Numbered from the stretch's first letter, positions 29,330-42,930 are shown. The stretch: DNA of 64,000 nt from Austropuccinia psidii (GCA_023105745.1 JALGQZ010000009.1:47769967-47833966); one strand, 5' to 3'. The notes: generated by a model from the sequence alone, not told the origin. Made by a program: numbers and translations.

Positions 29330-31214
29330 TGTAAGGTTTGACTATGAAACAATAAGTAAAGATTACTAATATTTTACTTAATGTACTATGAATGTCCTTA
29401 TAAATGAAATAAATAAAAATAATTATAATAATAAAGAATTATTATAATTATGGTGTAAAAATAATTATATTATTAAATGAATATGATAATATAATTTATA
29501 TTATAAAATATAATATAATAAAATAAATGTATTAATATAAAATAATTAATATATTTAATGGCACTTCATTATTGTTACAAACAAATAAAAAAGGCGTAAA
29601 AAATTGCTTTTTATTAATAAAAAACAATTAATAACAATAATATTACCAATATTAAAGCTATAAATTAATATAAATACTATTTATATTAATTAAAGAATTA
29701 TTAAAGTAATAATAAAAAGAAAATTATTGTAATAAGAGAAAATAACCTACTTTTAATACTTAATATAATAATCTCGAGATATTCTATGCCAAAAAAATGT
29801 AAATACAACTTATCCAAATTGTATTTACAACAAAAATAGAGAAAATTACAAATATTATTCATTTTTACTTTAATAATATAAGAGTTTTATATATAAAGAA
29901 TAAAGATATCACCTTTTAATTTTATTGATTTAATGTTTTTGATGCATCTGAGGGGAAAACAGAGTGAAAAGAGCTCTATTTATAGTAAATACCTCCCTCT
30001 TAGAGTCCAACAGGCTTCTAGTAGACGTTTACTGATCACATCCACTGGAATTGATCAATATTTTAAGGTCTGGTGATGATTACATCATGATCAAACCATA
30101 TTACATCATTTTAAGGCCATTATTTAGAGTTATCACTATAACTCTAAGTTTGATGATGTCAAAGGCTTGGCAGAACCCCAAAATTCGTGGAATTTATTGG
30201 TTATAATCATAAACTAATAGTATTCACCAATTGTATCACTCATATGACTGTTAAACTTAATTTAAGGTTACAGTGAGTGATCATAACTGATCAAATTAAG
30301 CTCAAACTTTGATCCTTAATAACTTTGAAGATTTACACGCTACAGCAATTCAGAGAGTGAAATCAAATAGCTTGGCATAACCTCCTTATGCTGCTAAGAG
30401 CATTTTATTACATCATCAAAACTCTATTTTTGATGATTTTTCTTGCAACTCATCTTTTCTGTCGAAATTTAATATTTTAAACTTCAAACTATGATTTCAA
30501 GTGGTTATACCTTGAATATTATAATAATAAATACATAATTCTTCACGAATAAACTAGTAGAATCCAACTGTCCACTTCTTTTTTAAGTTTGGACCACTTT
30601 CACAACAAAGTGGTCAACTGCTCTGTTGATTTTAATCAATAATTCCTTACAGGTTTTAACCTTGCTTATAACTTGTAAAATAAACTTCATTTCTGTATTC
30701 CTACATTAATTACGTTTTGACTTTATTTTTGGTTCATCACTCTATCATTCATAATTCAAGAGATATTAGCTAAAATCCTTGAATATATGCATTGACCAAA
30801 AAAGTGCATATATTCAGGTTAATTCCTTAAGTATTTATTTTGAAGCTTAGCTTCTCAATTGTTTTATATGTGTATTTTTATGGAGACCCCAGTGGTATCA
30901 TTTTTTTTACATGTTGTTTCATTGGGTTTTGAAATAAATAGGGATTTGTGTTTTTTATAAGGTATTATTATTTATAACTTATTAAATATTGACTTTACAG
31001 ATATGCAATAAAAATGGTATATGTGTATTTTACCATGGGGAATCCAATGGTATGATTTATTTCACACGTTTATTCATTGGTTTTAAAGCTAAACCAAGTT
31101 TTATGCCAATTTATGGTATTTTTGTAGTTTTAAGGTAATTATTTTTAATGTATAATTATATTAAATATTTTTTGTAACCTTTTTGGGTATGTGGTTATAT
31201 CTCAAAGGTTCACA
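29330..31214 (-). repeat. Solo LTR, diverged Q type, with GTGCT duplication
   Basis: It starts TGTAAGGTTTGACTATG and ends AAAGGTTCACA, the two edges of Q LTRs read in reverse. GTGCT precedes it (25 to 29 in the 29300s) and follows at 31215-31219. Removing it joins two adjacent parts of Q2 gag. It is 1885 bp, AT-rich, noncoding. Confidence 0.88.
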
Positions 31215-31219
31215 GTGCT

Positions 31220-32640
31220 TGGCCCATTAATGATTTCATTTTATGAAAAGAAGTGGAAAATTCATTTTTTAAGTGTGAATTTTCAGCATCCAATATTTGT
31301 GGATTGGAAATTCCTGTACCCTCATTTTGATTAAGAGGTGTAGACATTCTTGGTAAGGTGTTCAAGACCTGTTCAATATCATTCATTTTACTGTTGCTAC
31401 CCCTTTGGGAATATCTGAATTAATTTTGGAAGGCTTGTATTAAGTTTATTAATTCAATTTTACACATGTCTTCTTAATGTTTCAACTCTTGCCATAACTC
31501 TGTTTGTCTTGTATTATCAGCAGTCACTTGATTCAATTTCATTGTTGATTTTGATACTTCTTCTTGTGAAGCATCAAAACACTTTTTAAAGGCAATTGTA
31601 TATGTCTTTAATTCAGGAAATTAATTTTAAATTTCATCAAGGATTTTCTTATCTCTTCTGATAATATTTATGGCTTTTTCAATTCTTGTTTCAATTATTT
31701 CATCAATATTGAATTTAGAATATTTGTGTGTTAATTTTTTGATAATGGTAGATTGTTTATTTATCTTATTACCCAAATAATTATCATTATTAGAATCTTT
31801 CATTGTTCTTAAAGCTTTCTCAAAACACATAAGTGTTTCATTCATTTGGCCCAGACTTAAGCTGTTTGTATTAAGATTGTTACAAATGGATGAATTTTAT
31901 CAGAAACATGACTTTTTACGTCATTTATAGCTTCATACAGCTTTGGGATAGCATCGAAAATGTCAGAAATCATTTCTGATATTTTAATCTGGCTACCTCC
32001 TCTTTGTGTAATTCCATCATTGTTCTGGACATCTGGAATACATTATACATGGCATCGTGCTGAATATTTGGGATTCTGTAACCCTTGCTGTAAGTGTTTG
32101 TGTCTGGAGCGTTGCCATTGCCCTTTTTCTGAGCTTGTGGCTGATTTTTCACATTGGAATTGCTGCTTCTGGCTACTGGGGCTGTTTTTGGCACTTGCTT
32201 GGGTGGTGGAGGGTCATTTTTCCTCCATTCTTCTGTTAAAAGCATCATGTTCTTCTTTTCCATCGAAGGATACCATCCATTGAGTAACTTGAAAGTGTTG
32301 GGATGGCCCAGGAATTTTCTCACAGTCAGGTAAGAATTCATGCAGTTTTTCCACAGATCAGCAAGGATCTGTTACTCTTTGTGCTGCAATGCATTGTTGT
32401 AAGCCTTCTGGCTGGCTTTGTATAAGTCCCATGAGGCTTCTTGTGGCAGTTTCAGCTCTGTTTTAAGGTAGAACAGTATTATCAGCTTCAGAATGACATC
32501 ACTTATTAATTTGGAAGTCATCAAGTGACCCTTGTCATTCTGTAACTGATTGGCTTCTGCCATAATCACATCCATGACCTTTTTGGGAGCTGCTTTAGGG
32601 GCTATAGCTGGCTCCTGATGTGGTTGAAGGCATATTTCAT
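31220..32640 (-). pseudogene. gag: Q2 gag remnant, N-terminal part
   Basis: Frames at 31627-31845, 31970-32341 and 32372-32575 align with the Q1 region 51606-52310. NSYLTVRKFLGHP corresponds to NSYLHIKSFLGQE, and KGYRIPNIQHDAMYNVF to RGYRIPRLEPSAVESVF. That supports the frame starting at 51606 in Q1 as protein-coding. Stops and frame changes make it inactive. Confidence 0.8.
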
Positions 32641-33084
32641 GATCAAAAAGCTTATAATAGTAATTTTACATCAAAAAACTTACTATTGGCCAAATCCTTG
32701 CTTTCTGAAGGGTATTACTTATATCCAAGTTAATTAATTAAGAAGAAATTGGTTCTGGTTGATTATTCTGAGTTATAATAATTGTAATATTATGGTCAGA
32801 ATTCACAGTACTTGCAGGAATAATGCTTGTTACTGTTGAGGCTGCTTCAATATTTTCTTGTCTTGTCACATTTTCAGACACTAAAATTAACAAAAAAGCC
32901 AATTGATTAAGTAAAAAAAGACTTTTTCAAAAGAGAAATGAAAAATAAAGCCTCACTTATAATCTAAAAAAAAATCTTTTATGGATTTTTTGAATTAGAA
33001 GTAGTTTTTATGATTTTTAAAATTTTCAGTATAAGAAAAAAAGATTTCAAAAGAGTAAGTAAAAGTGTCACAGGCAAAATATCT
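32641..33084 (-). other. Q2 leader
   Basis: Noncoding leader between gag and primer site. In the sense strand it contains TTAATTTTAG/TGTCT at 32881, matching the TTTTCTAG/TGTCT of Q1 at 51202. Confidence 0.5.
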
Positions 33085-33100
33085 TGGCTGGGTCACCAAA
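33085..33100 (-). promoter_or_regulatory. Q2 primer-binding site
   Basis: In the sense strand, directly after the LTR, it reads TTTGGTGACCCAGCCAAG. The Q1 counterpart is TTTGGGGGCCTGGCCG at 50810. TGG near the LTR edge suggests a tRNA primer; the tRNA is not identified. Confidence 0.5.
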
Positions 33101-34907
33101 TGTAAGGTGTGGATATGAGACTTTGATCAAAAATAAAGTACTTTTCCTGTCCTCAAGATTTGTATAAGGTAAAAAAAGAGTAAAAAAATAGTATGAAATA
33201 GTATTTTTGAGAGAAAACATGCCAATTTGATTTTTCTTAACTTTATAAGTATAAAACAATAATATTATAAAGATTTATTGCTTACCAAAAATAAACATTT
33301 ATCCCAAAATACTCTACAAGAGATATTTAAGGCTAAGAAAGAAATTTCTTCAAGAGCAATTTCAATTGGAATTAATTGAGCAAAGAACTGAAAAAAATTA
33401 ATTGAAGAAAGAAGTCTTCAAAAGAATATTTAAAGAGAAAACATGGCCAAAAGTGACCAGAGTGAATTTGGAAACAAATTGACAAAGCTAACAGTGATGA
33501 GAGATGCTTCAATTCACTTATGGGGTGGTTCAAGGGGTAAAAATGATTGTAAGAGTTACAAACAATGATTTTAATGATTTTTTTGCATGGTTAGAAGGTT
33601 TAAAATGATACAAAAAAGGTGGTTGGAATCTTTTATTTATTGGTTTAAAAGTGTTTAAACTAATTATAAAAGGAAAAGATTATAACATGAAAAGAAAAGT
33701 GGGGCAAAGAAGACATTCTTTTATAGCCATCAATTTTCTTAATCCAAAAGTAAAATCTACTATTGTCAGTCGTAGAAAACACTCTGACAACAGAAAAGCC
33801 AATTATGGCATCTTTGAACCCTGGTTTAGACCAAAAAAGGGCTGGTTTTAGCCATTTTAGACCCTTAAACCAGCCATTACTATAGTAATACCTGGTCTAG
33901 AGCCTTCAAAACACGTCAGAATGTGTGTAAGAGACGTAAAAACCAGTTAAAACTTGTTTCAACAAGATGTTTTTAACTTAAGGGTAGTTTTACCCTCTTG
34001 GCAACAGTTAAAACTGTGCTGGTTGGTATCAAAACCTCATCATCAATTGAGACACAGGCCCTGTGACTCAATTCCAGGCCAAAAGTGATGACCATTTGAG
34101 TGGAGTTTGACATCCTATGCCTGTCAGCAAGGAGCTTTTGGGTCTAGCTCCCCCTTAGAGCTAGTGTTCCTTTCCACCCCAGAATTAGTCTTTCCAATTT
34201 ATTTTTTGTTTAATTCCTCATCATGTAATACACTTGTAATTTACACATGCAATTCAATTGAGCTTTTACAAAAAACAACTTTAATAATTGATACCTCATA
34301 TGTAAATTACAGTTCACTTTTGTAATACATGTGCACATTTTGACATTTCAATTGAAAATACTTCAATTCCTCATAACTTCTAAACCACACAAAACACCTC
34401 AATTTTAACACAAAAATTGATGATTAACACCACATGTGGTGTGAACCAAACTGAGGTTTTGAGGATTTTCATCCTTTGTACAGGAAATACTAAAAACCTA
34501 ATTTAAGCTTATTTGGAGTTGAGCTACAGAAATCTTACCTAGAGGTGACCCCACCTTATTTTTTATGAAGAATCCAATGGTGAAGTATTTTTCTCATTTT
34601 TATTTATTGGATCAAAATCTATAATATATTTTATGTAACCTTTTACAAAAAATATTTGAATTTCATTAATTTTATTAAAAATTCATTTTTACTTAATTTT
34701 TTCAAGCAAAAATATATTTTCATAATTTTAAGATTTAATGTAATTTTTATTTTGAGCTATGATTAAATTTTTATTATTGTTTATAAATTTGTATTTATAT
34801 TTATATTTTTCTTTTGATAATATGAATAAATTCATTTTATTTATATTTGTATCTTCTTTTGTTCTTTGTGGATTTTTGGGTATAGGAAAATACCTCTAAG
34901 GCTCATA
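33101..34907 (-). repeat. Q2 5' LTR
   Basis: It starts TGTAAGGTGTGGATATGAGAC and ends ACCTCTAAGGCTCATA, a decayed form of the CTCACA terminus. It is about 1.8 kb. Small frames inside (33651-33851, 34107-34325) have no support. Confidence 0.78.
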
Positions 34908-36115
34908 GGAGTGGAGAATGTGCTTTGGGTCAATTGAGAATAATCAGCTGGGGAAATTTGATCCAATAGAATTTGCAGGCACTCAGATCCTGACATGAAG
35001 TAGGGATGTTTAGAAGAGATTTGGGTTCAATTGCTGATTTGAGCTTTTTAGTGTGCTGTTTATATTGGAAAGGTGTGAAGGCAACTCCCTCCCTATCACC
35101 CTCAGGAGAAGAGTGTTTTTGAGTTGAGCAGTGTTGACACATGCATTTATGCATTGAGGAATAGCAGGGGGTTGACATTGTTGTGGGAATTGTGAATAAG
35201 GTCAAATTATTGATAAATATCTATGAATGATGTGAAATTGTTTAGGGAAGTGATGAATTGGCAAAAAAATTGATTGATTATTTATTAAGGGGGATATAAT
35301 TTGAGCCAGTTGAGGACTTTATTCCATTTGTAATGGTTGCTGAGCTTCAGGGATAAAGTGTAACATGTCATATCTTGATGGGGGAATTGGCTAGGAGTTG
35401 ACTTGAATAAAATTCCATGCTGCGCAATGCTCATACATATTCTAGTTTATTTACACATAATAATACAGCCGGTTTGACCATTGAGGGGGTTCCATTATTT
35501 AAGTTTCACCATTGAATTGAGGAAATTAACATTTAATACAGGTACTCTGGCATGCCATCATACATGGCTTAAACCTTATTAAAGACATAATGATATAGCT
35601 CTATTACATAAGGGTTTGGAGTGGAGCTAAAGTCTTTGAATTTTGTTTGAGTGCACTGTGCTTTTGACCAGTTTGAATGTGATTTGGAATGTCTTGCCTT
35701 TCTTAAAAAGGTGATGTCTCTTTTGTGGGTAAATCCTTTATGAATATACCCTTATACAGATAGAAAATGCTGGGGGATTTTGATGCATATATTGGCAGTT
35801 TGGATAATTCACACAATGTGACAATGAAGAGTGGGAAATGTTTGTTGAATCTGATTACTTATGGATGATGGGTCCCCTTTGAGATGAAGGAAACATCACA
35901 TTATATGCTGGTAGGTGGGCAGTGTGGTTTCCGACAAAAGCAGAGGAGCTCAAAAATAGGCCAGGCAAATTCTCCCAAAAATTGTTTCATTAGACTTCCA
36001 CAAGAGACTTTGTTCCCATTATTAATAAAATTTCTCTATTATAAATTTGAAATCCTTCATTTGAGATCACTCTATTTTATCAAGTTGAAAACGTTACTGT
36101 AGTTTTTTAGCCCTC
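34908..36115. other. Unassigned sequence right of Q2
   Basis: About 1.2 kb that I cannot place in any element of the window. Short frames at 34930-35205 (minus) and 35884-36102 (plus) show no motif I recognise. It may be the upstream flank of the decayed gene that follows. Confidence 0.4.
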
Positions 36116-38940
36116 ATGTCATCTTCCAACCCACATAAATCCAATTCAGGTTCTGTTCACGACTCAGATAGTGACTCTAGCATAGAATATGTTCAAACAA
36201 CACATTCACTGATGAGTCCCAACATTCCACTAACAAACCCTATTGCATGCTCAATGAATGCATCAGGTCTCAAAATTGATGTGGGAAGTTCAACATCTCA
36301 AACCTCAAGCACTTGGTCCATTCCTAATATTTCTGTCACTCCAATTCCCCCAAATACCACTAATATGCAAATGCATGTGTCTGAGGGGCCTGGAAGAACA
36401 CCAGAAATCTCATCAAAGGCTATTCCACAATCCAAATTTTCACAAGACTTACTCCTTAATCCTTGTTGGAATCTGGTGGCATCCCAGGAACCCTTTGGGC
36501 AAAGTAAACAGCCAACCCCCAAGATTCCAACAGGATCTCAGCTTCATGTGGGCCATGAAAAGAAGGTTTTGTAACAGGGGCTCTTTGAAATGAAGAGGGC
36601 CTGGCAGTCAGTAAACTGGGACTCACTTATGGAGGGCTCAAGGATATGGAAAGATTAAAGACACTTGAGAGTGTAAGGAATGAATTACTATAATAAAAGA
36701 AATGAGAAAATCAGCAACAAAGAAATAAAAGTAAGAAATAGAAGAGCCAACCACAAACAAGTCCAAGTCCACTGTTTCAACCTGTCAGAATGGAAAGAGA
36801 AGGGTTAATAAGGATATGGCCACCCAACTCATACTGTACAGGTGAAGAAAGAAAATGCAAAGACTAACTTAAAATTAAATAATTATAATACCCAAAATAA
36901 GGATAAGAATAATTAAAAAATAATAAATAACTAAATTAATTAACTGGGGAAAAGTCCCCAGGGGGGAGAAAGAGGGGCATGTATATGTGAGAATCACCAG
37001 CCCTGATCCAGAGGAAGAATTTTCATGAGAATAATTGATGATTGAATTGAGTCTGGCCAATACAGGTCCTGTGAAGCTGTACAGAGCCTGTACAAGAGGT
37101 GTGGTGTATTTGAGTGATCATACAGTTTCATACTGGTGTATTGAAACTGTATTGGGTGAATCCAATCTGTATGGGAATTGACAGGCTGTATTGATGTACC
37201 AAACTGTATGCATGTTTCAGAATGAAGATTGCTGAAACTGAATGCTGATGCAGATACTGGATTTTCTGATTTGAGGTGTTTGAGTGGGTGTATGAATGAA
37301 TACCCTTACCCCTGATGGATGGTTGTTACAGGTTGATGGTGGGCGGCAAAAAAGACCATTGGAAACTGTTACTCAGAGTAGAATTTCGGAGGGAAATCCA
37401 GGATTTACACTTAATCAAAATAATTCTTTTGGATTTTGGAATATAAACTTTTCAAAATCTGACATGTTTGTTTCATGGGGTAGATATTGCACCTAAAGGC
37501 AAGAAAGTCCAATCTCAGGAGCCAATTGAAGATTGTGAGTATGACCAGTCTTTATTAATTTTTTTGATGTGTTAACTGATGATTTGCATGGCATGTGATG
37601 AACTTTATGAATATTCACCTCTGGTACATAAAGAAAAAGTCACTGGATGTCATCCTCCATATGCCTCCAAACCAAGAATGGGTAATGCCAGTTCATCAAG
37701 AGACAAAATTGTGGATGATGAGGATGAGAACATGTCTCTGACTGAAAGTTAAACAAATGATGATCCAAGGAGGACAATGTCATGGTGCATGAGAAGGGCA
37801 CTCAGTCAAATAGTGAGTTCACCCACCCTCAAATGCCCCTTGCCCATAGTATGCTCAATCAATCCAGGATGAGACAGCAAAGGAACCAGGCTTGCAAAGC
37901 TCACAATGTGGCAAAAAGTGCAAGCCAGAAGGAGCAACAAAGATGTCTTAAAGTGGAACCTCTAGAAAATGTCCATGGGATGAGATCAGCTGTACACGCC
38001 CATTTCCTGTTCCTACTCAAATTCAGGGATAAGGATTTTTCCTCACTACCAGCACCACCCAGCACAGAAGAGCATGAAATTGTGATTAAAGTGGCTGGGC
38101 ATCCCAGATATCTCCCCAAAGATGTTTTCAATGAACCATCAACACAGGTTCAGTCTCAGGGTTTCCAAAGCTACCATGTAAATGAGCTCCACAAGTTAGG
38201 ACTCAAGCAATTCACTTGGGACTGGGAGAGCTCATGGCAACCTCCATTAAATGAGTTGATGTCTGTGGTGTTTGACTATACCTTCTGTCTTGCACTTGTC
38301 AGAACTGAGTATTATAATTACTGTTGGAAAAAGGATCACAATACCTACAGGATTGTGGCAGATTTAATGGAGCAATATTTCACTTATTTGAAACAAGAAT
38401 GGAAGTCTATTCAAAAAGATGTGGTGTATTTGGTAAAAAGGAGGAGAATCAAACGCTCACAAAGATTTGTCCAAGGGTTAGTTACTGTATCTCTTCTTCA
38501 TTTTGAAGTAAGTCTGATGATAATCTAATTGATTATGTGCAGACCTGTGACCACCGTTGTGAATGGTGTGATATGGCTAGATTTCCCATTCTAGAATCAC
38601 AATTCAATGACCCTGGAGTGTGCTCAGATACTGGGGAGGTACTGGAAAATGAATGTCAAGTTTACTGCAGAGTGGGATTAGGCTGGCACTCATGCTTATT
38701 TAATGCGTTGGTATTAAAAATTGATCGAGAAATAGATTTTTGGAATTGAGTTAAAAAAGGGTAAAAAAACTATTGATAGATTACCATAAATTAGATTGTT
38801 AGATAATGGTGATATTCCTGAGGGGCTATCTTTCCAGGTATTTGATGAAGATTGGCTCAAAGGTTGTAGTAAGATGCAGACTATTTCCCTCAAGATACTT
38901 GAAATGCCAGTTATGAGGGCAAATGGGGATGCTCTCAAAT
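36116..38940 (+). pseudogene. Decayed gene of unknown function, split by a solo LTR
   Basis: The pieces lie in order on the plus strand. 36116-36569 is Ser/Pro/Thr-rich; 37331-37495 continues it in frame once the LTR and one duplication are left out; about 37496-37755 is in shifted frames. 37782-38528 contains GLKQFTWDWESSWQPPLNE; 38537-38749 contains GVCSDTGEVLENE and GLGWHSCLFNALVLKIDR; about 38790-38938 contains IPEGLSFQVFDEDWLKG. The spacing of a FTWDW-type motif, an SD-acidic motif, a W-S-LKID motif and an EGL-x5-DEDWL motif reminds me of an uncharacterised multicopy protein family of basidiomycetes. That is recollection, not a search. A GTAAGT at 38508 with CTAAT and an AG at 38542 could be a very short intron. 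No function is assigned. Confidence 0.55.
36570..37330 (-). repeat. Short solo LTR of P type (761 bp) inside the decayed gene
   Basis: It starts TGTAACAGGGGC and ends GGTTGTTACA. It carries the P-family block TTAATTAACTGGGG with CCCCAG near 36936-36960. Flanks are GGTTT (36565-36569) and GGTTG (37331-37335), a 4-of-5 target duplication. No internal region is left. Confidence 0.85.
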
Positions 38941-39040
38941 AAGTGAGTAAAATGAATGTAAAGCACACCTACCCTTTAACCTTTTGTGAACTATTTGGGA
39001 GGGTGTAATAAAAGCTGATTATTGTTTCTTAAATATGCAA

Positions 39041-39947
39041 TGTAAGATTTCTCTATGAAACAATTGATAATATTACTATTAATCAACAGTACTATGACTT
39101 TTCTTATGAAACATCATAATAAAAAATTATTATAACCACAATTAAATAGATAGTTAATTCATTATTTCTTTTGCTTGTTATACACTACTAGTGACTATAA
39201 CAATAAGCAGTAATTGTCTACAAGAATCAATTACAAGATGTATTTAATAATAAAAATAATGTATTAAAATAATAAAATTATTTTAACATATAATTATCTT
39301 GTGCAAGAGTAACTATAAGTATAATTCTTGAAGAAAAGTATTAGTAGAGAAAGACCTTTAAGAATGAATAATAAATCACTCACTAATACTCCAACAAACC
39401 TTAAAAAGAGATTGGTAGAGAGATTTGACATATAATTGTGGATTCAAGGGATCAAAATTGATTTATAACAATATAACAACAATATATAGTTAATTTCTAT
39501 GATCCCACGTCTTTCTGATTGATTTTGAAAGAATTAAAACACTTAAGAAAGGTTTTGACTAATACTCACTTGTTGTTAATAAGGGTATAATTGAATATTA
39601 AGATGATTTGAAAGAAACAGCAAGAGGAGGCCTCTTTTAAGTCTAAGACAGCTCACAGAGGCGTACCATGGAGCAAATGGAAAAACCAGGGAGTAAGAAG
39701 AGAATAATCCTTTTTGAATTAATGATTTCATCATTTGTTGTCATGTAAGATTATCATAATTACTTAATTGATGCTTTTAAGTGACTACCAATGCAAATAT
39801 GGTTAAGAATAAAAGGAGTAACAACTGTAAATCTTCTTTTATTTCAAATGAAAAATTAATTCCTCAAAGTTATCAATGTTATTGGAAATTTAATTACAGG
39901 TTTTATTTTCTGTGACTTTTTGAAGATTCAGTATTTCAAATTGAATT
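39041..39947 (-). repeat. Truncated Q-type LTR
   Basis: It starts TGTAAGATTTCTCTATG and follows the solo LTR at 41021 closely for about 900 bp, then is cut by the P2 LTR. The missing rest should lie on the far side of P2, beyond the window. Confidence 0.8.
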
Positions 39948-41020
39948 TGTTACAGGGGCTTGTATGGAAGCAATAGTGGCCAAGAACTCAGGAATCAAGA
40001 AATCGCTTGGAGGGCTCCAAAAGAATAAAGAAATAAAAAGGAATATATTTCTTTAAGGAAGGATAAGAATAAAGACAAGTATTCCAAAGATACAAAAGAA
40101 AAGGAAGCCAATGGCCAAGATAATGAGAAAGCCAAAGTCCAAAGAGCCAACCAAATTAATCCTCAATTAACTGCTTCAACCTGCCAGGAAGAACAATGGA
40201 ATTAGGAAAGGATATGACCACCAATATCCACTGAAAGGCAAAGAAGAAAGGTGCAAATTACTGACTTAAGATTATAAGTATATACTTTAATAAGGTAAAA
40301 TAAAATAAGGATAAAAATAAATCCAATATATTGATGAACTGGTGAAAAAGTCCCCAGGTCATGAAAGGTGGCCAGTATATAGGAAAAGCTAAATGGATTA
40401 TCCTGGAAGGTGAGTCACCTGACTGTATTTTCTGAATTGGGCCAATACAGTTCTGGCCATCTTGACAATGAATTGGCCTGAATTGGCCAAGGCCATACAG
40501 GATGCTTGATTACTACCTGTAGGGACCAATTGAGTTGTCCAAGGAATGCCAAGTACTTCATGCCTTGAAAATGATTGAAATGATTGATAACCGCTGAAAA
40601 TTGGCCTTACAATAGTCCTGATGAGAATTGACAACCCAACTCCTCCAGGGCCAGGTGGTTGGGGTCCTTAAATTGTCTTCTGGTAGCTGCCAGGGAATTT
40701 CCATACTGAATAGCTGAAATATCCTCCTTCAAAATTGGTGATGGATTGGGAACTTGATTTGGAATCACATAATTTGGTCTTTAAAACGTCACAATTGGAT
40801 TTCTGAGAAAAAATGATGCATAATGGTATGTTATACCATATATGTACCACTCCTGGATCCTTGAGTATGGGGTGCATTGAGAAAGGAAAAGTCTTCCCCT
40901 GAAACTGAGGGAAGTCCTTGCTTGGAGCTGAGCTGCTGGCCTCTGGTGGTTGCCAGAGGCCATGGGCTGAGCTGTGGCCACTTGTGGTTATTGGCCCATT
41001 TCGGGTACTGAGGTGGTTTT
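39948..41020 (-). repeat. P2 3' LTR, first part
   Basis: It starts TGTTACAGGGGC and resembles the P0 LTR. It is interrupted at 41020 by a solo Q LTR and ends at 43496. Confidence 0.85.
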
Positions 41021-42925
41021 TGTAAGATGTGACTATGAAACTGATGATAATATTACTATTAATCAACAGTACTATGTCTGTTCTTATGAAATATAATAAT
41101 AAAAAATTATTATAACCACAATTAAGTAATTATAAAATTATTTCTTTCATGTGTTATACACTACTAGTGATTATAACAGTGAGCAGTAATTGTCTACAAG
41201 AATCAATTACAAGAAGAATTTAATAATAAAAACTTCTTTTATTAAAATAATAAAATTTATTTTAATATATAATTATCTTTTTCAAGAATAATTATAAAGA
41301 TAATTCTTGAAGAAAACTACTACTAAAGAAAAACTTTAAGAATTAAAGATAAATGACTCACTAATACTCCAAAGAACTTATGGATAGATAAAAGTAGAGA
41401 AATTTGACGTGGAATTGTGGATTTAAGGGATCAAAAGGATTTATAACAGTATTACAACAATATATAGTTGGATTCTATGATTTCACGTCTTTCTGGTTGA
41501 TTCTGAAAGATTTAAAACACTTAAGAATAGCTGTAACTAATACTTACTTGTTGGTAATAATGATTTAATAAATTGATAAGATGATTCTTGGAAAAAACAG
41601 CAAGAGGAGGCCTCTTTTAAGTCAACAACAGCTCACAGAGGCGTGCCATGGAGCAAACTGAAAAACAAGTGAGTGAGAAAACAATAAACCCTTTTGGTTT
41701 ATTGATTGCATCATTATTTGTCATGTAACATTATCATAATTACTTATTTGATGCTTTTACGTGACTACCAACCCCAATATGGTTAAGAATAAAAGGAGTA
41801 AAAGTTGTAAATCTTCTTTTATTCTAAAATAATCATTGATTTCTCAAAGTTATCAATGTTATTGCCAATTTCATCACAGGTTGTAATTACTGTGAATTTT
41901 TGAAGATTCAGTGTTTCACGTAGAATAACCAAAAATGGACTGTAAGTAAAACTTTGAATTTTACTAGTAAAACTGTAATTATTTTTGGTTGTACCATAGA
42001 TAATACAGTTTTTCTTTATTCCTGAAAGTTTCAGAAAGATTCATTAAGAATTGTATTTTTAATGAATTTTTGAGGTTTTCACCTCATTTCTACGTAGAAT
42101 TGCAAATAGCAGTATTTTGCTGGTTGCTATGAGGTAAATCAATGAATATATGTCCAAAAAGGGTTTTAATTACTCTTTTAGGGTCTAGTCATGGAAAGTA
42201 ATCAAGAATTGACGTGGTTACAGGAGTGTAAGTAGCTTTTTACCTCCTTGGCACGTCAAAATAGCAGGTTATTTGCTATTTTCTGGTGTTTTACAGTAGT
42301 TGTAACTTGGTAACCAAGTTCCCAAAGAGTTTTGGTTTACCAATTGGGCCAAGATGAGCCATGGATCAATGCTCTGGAGCTATCCACGCCTCTGAGGCCT
42401 CAGAAGTTGGGTACCCTGGCTCTCTTTGATGTCTTTTGTCCCCCTTACTTATTTTTCACGTAAAAATAGAAAATTAAGCTTAAAGTGAGATATCCACTAT
42501 GGGTGTACCAAAAGTCCATGTAAGAATACCATGATATTAAGTGCTCAAAACATGCATAACACTATTCGTATTGTATATGTAACATGGGATTTCTCACTTT
42601 CCCATTATTTTGGCTAAAAATCAAGAAAAACAAAAATTTTCACGGATCTTTTATGTGGTATTAATGATGTGGTATTGAAGTATTTTCCATTTTACCACCT
42701 CAAATACTTAAATGGAGCTTATTCACTCTATGGAGCTACCCTAGGTGAATTTTTGTGTAGAATCCAAATCTGGTCTTAAATCCATGGAAGTTATTCATTT
42801 TTTCTGAAATTGAAAATGATGGATTTTGGATATATGCATGGCTTATGAGTTGTGCATAATTCAAAATTTCTTTTTAAGATAATTGTGGCCTTTTTGGGTA
42901 TGTAAAATATACCTCAAGGCTCACA
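41021..42925 (-). repeat. Solo Q-type LTR with perfect GTTTT duplication
   Basis: TGTAAGATGTGACTATGAAAC at the left and CCTCAAGGCTCACA at the right are the reverse-strand edges of the Q1 LTR. GTTTT stands at 41016-41020 and 42926-42930. At 1905 bp it is close in sequence to the Q1 LTRs, hence fairly young. Solo LTRs form by recombination between the two LTRs of one element. Confidence 0.93.
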
Positions 42926-42930
42926 GTTTT

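Noticed and set aside
33651..34325. Small plus-strand frames
   Set aside because: Inside the Q2 5' LTR, with no conservation in other Q LTRs.
34930..35205. Cys-containing 91-residue minus-strand frame as a small secreted protein
   Set aside because: No signal peptide at the start and no recognised family; it could be chance in unassigned sequence.
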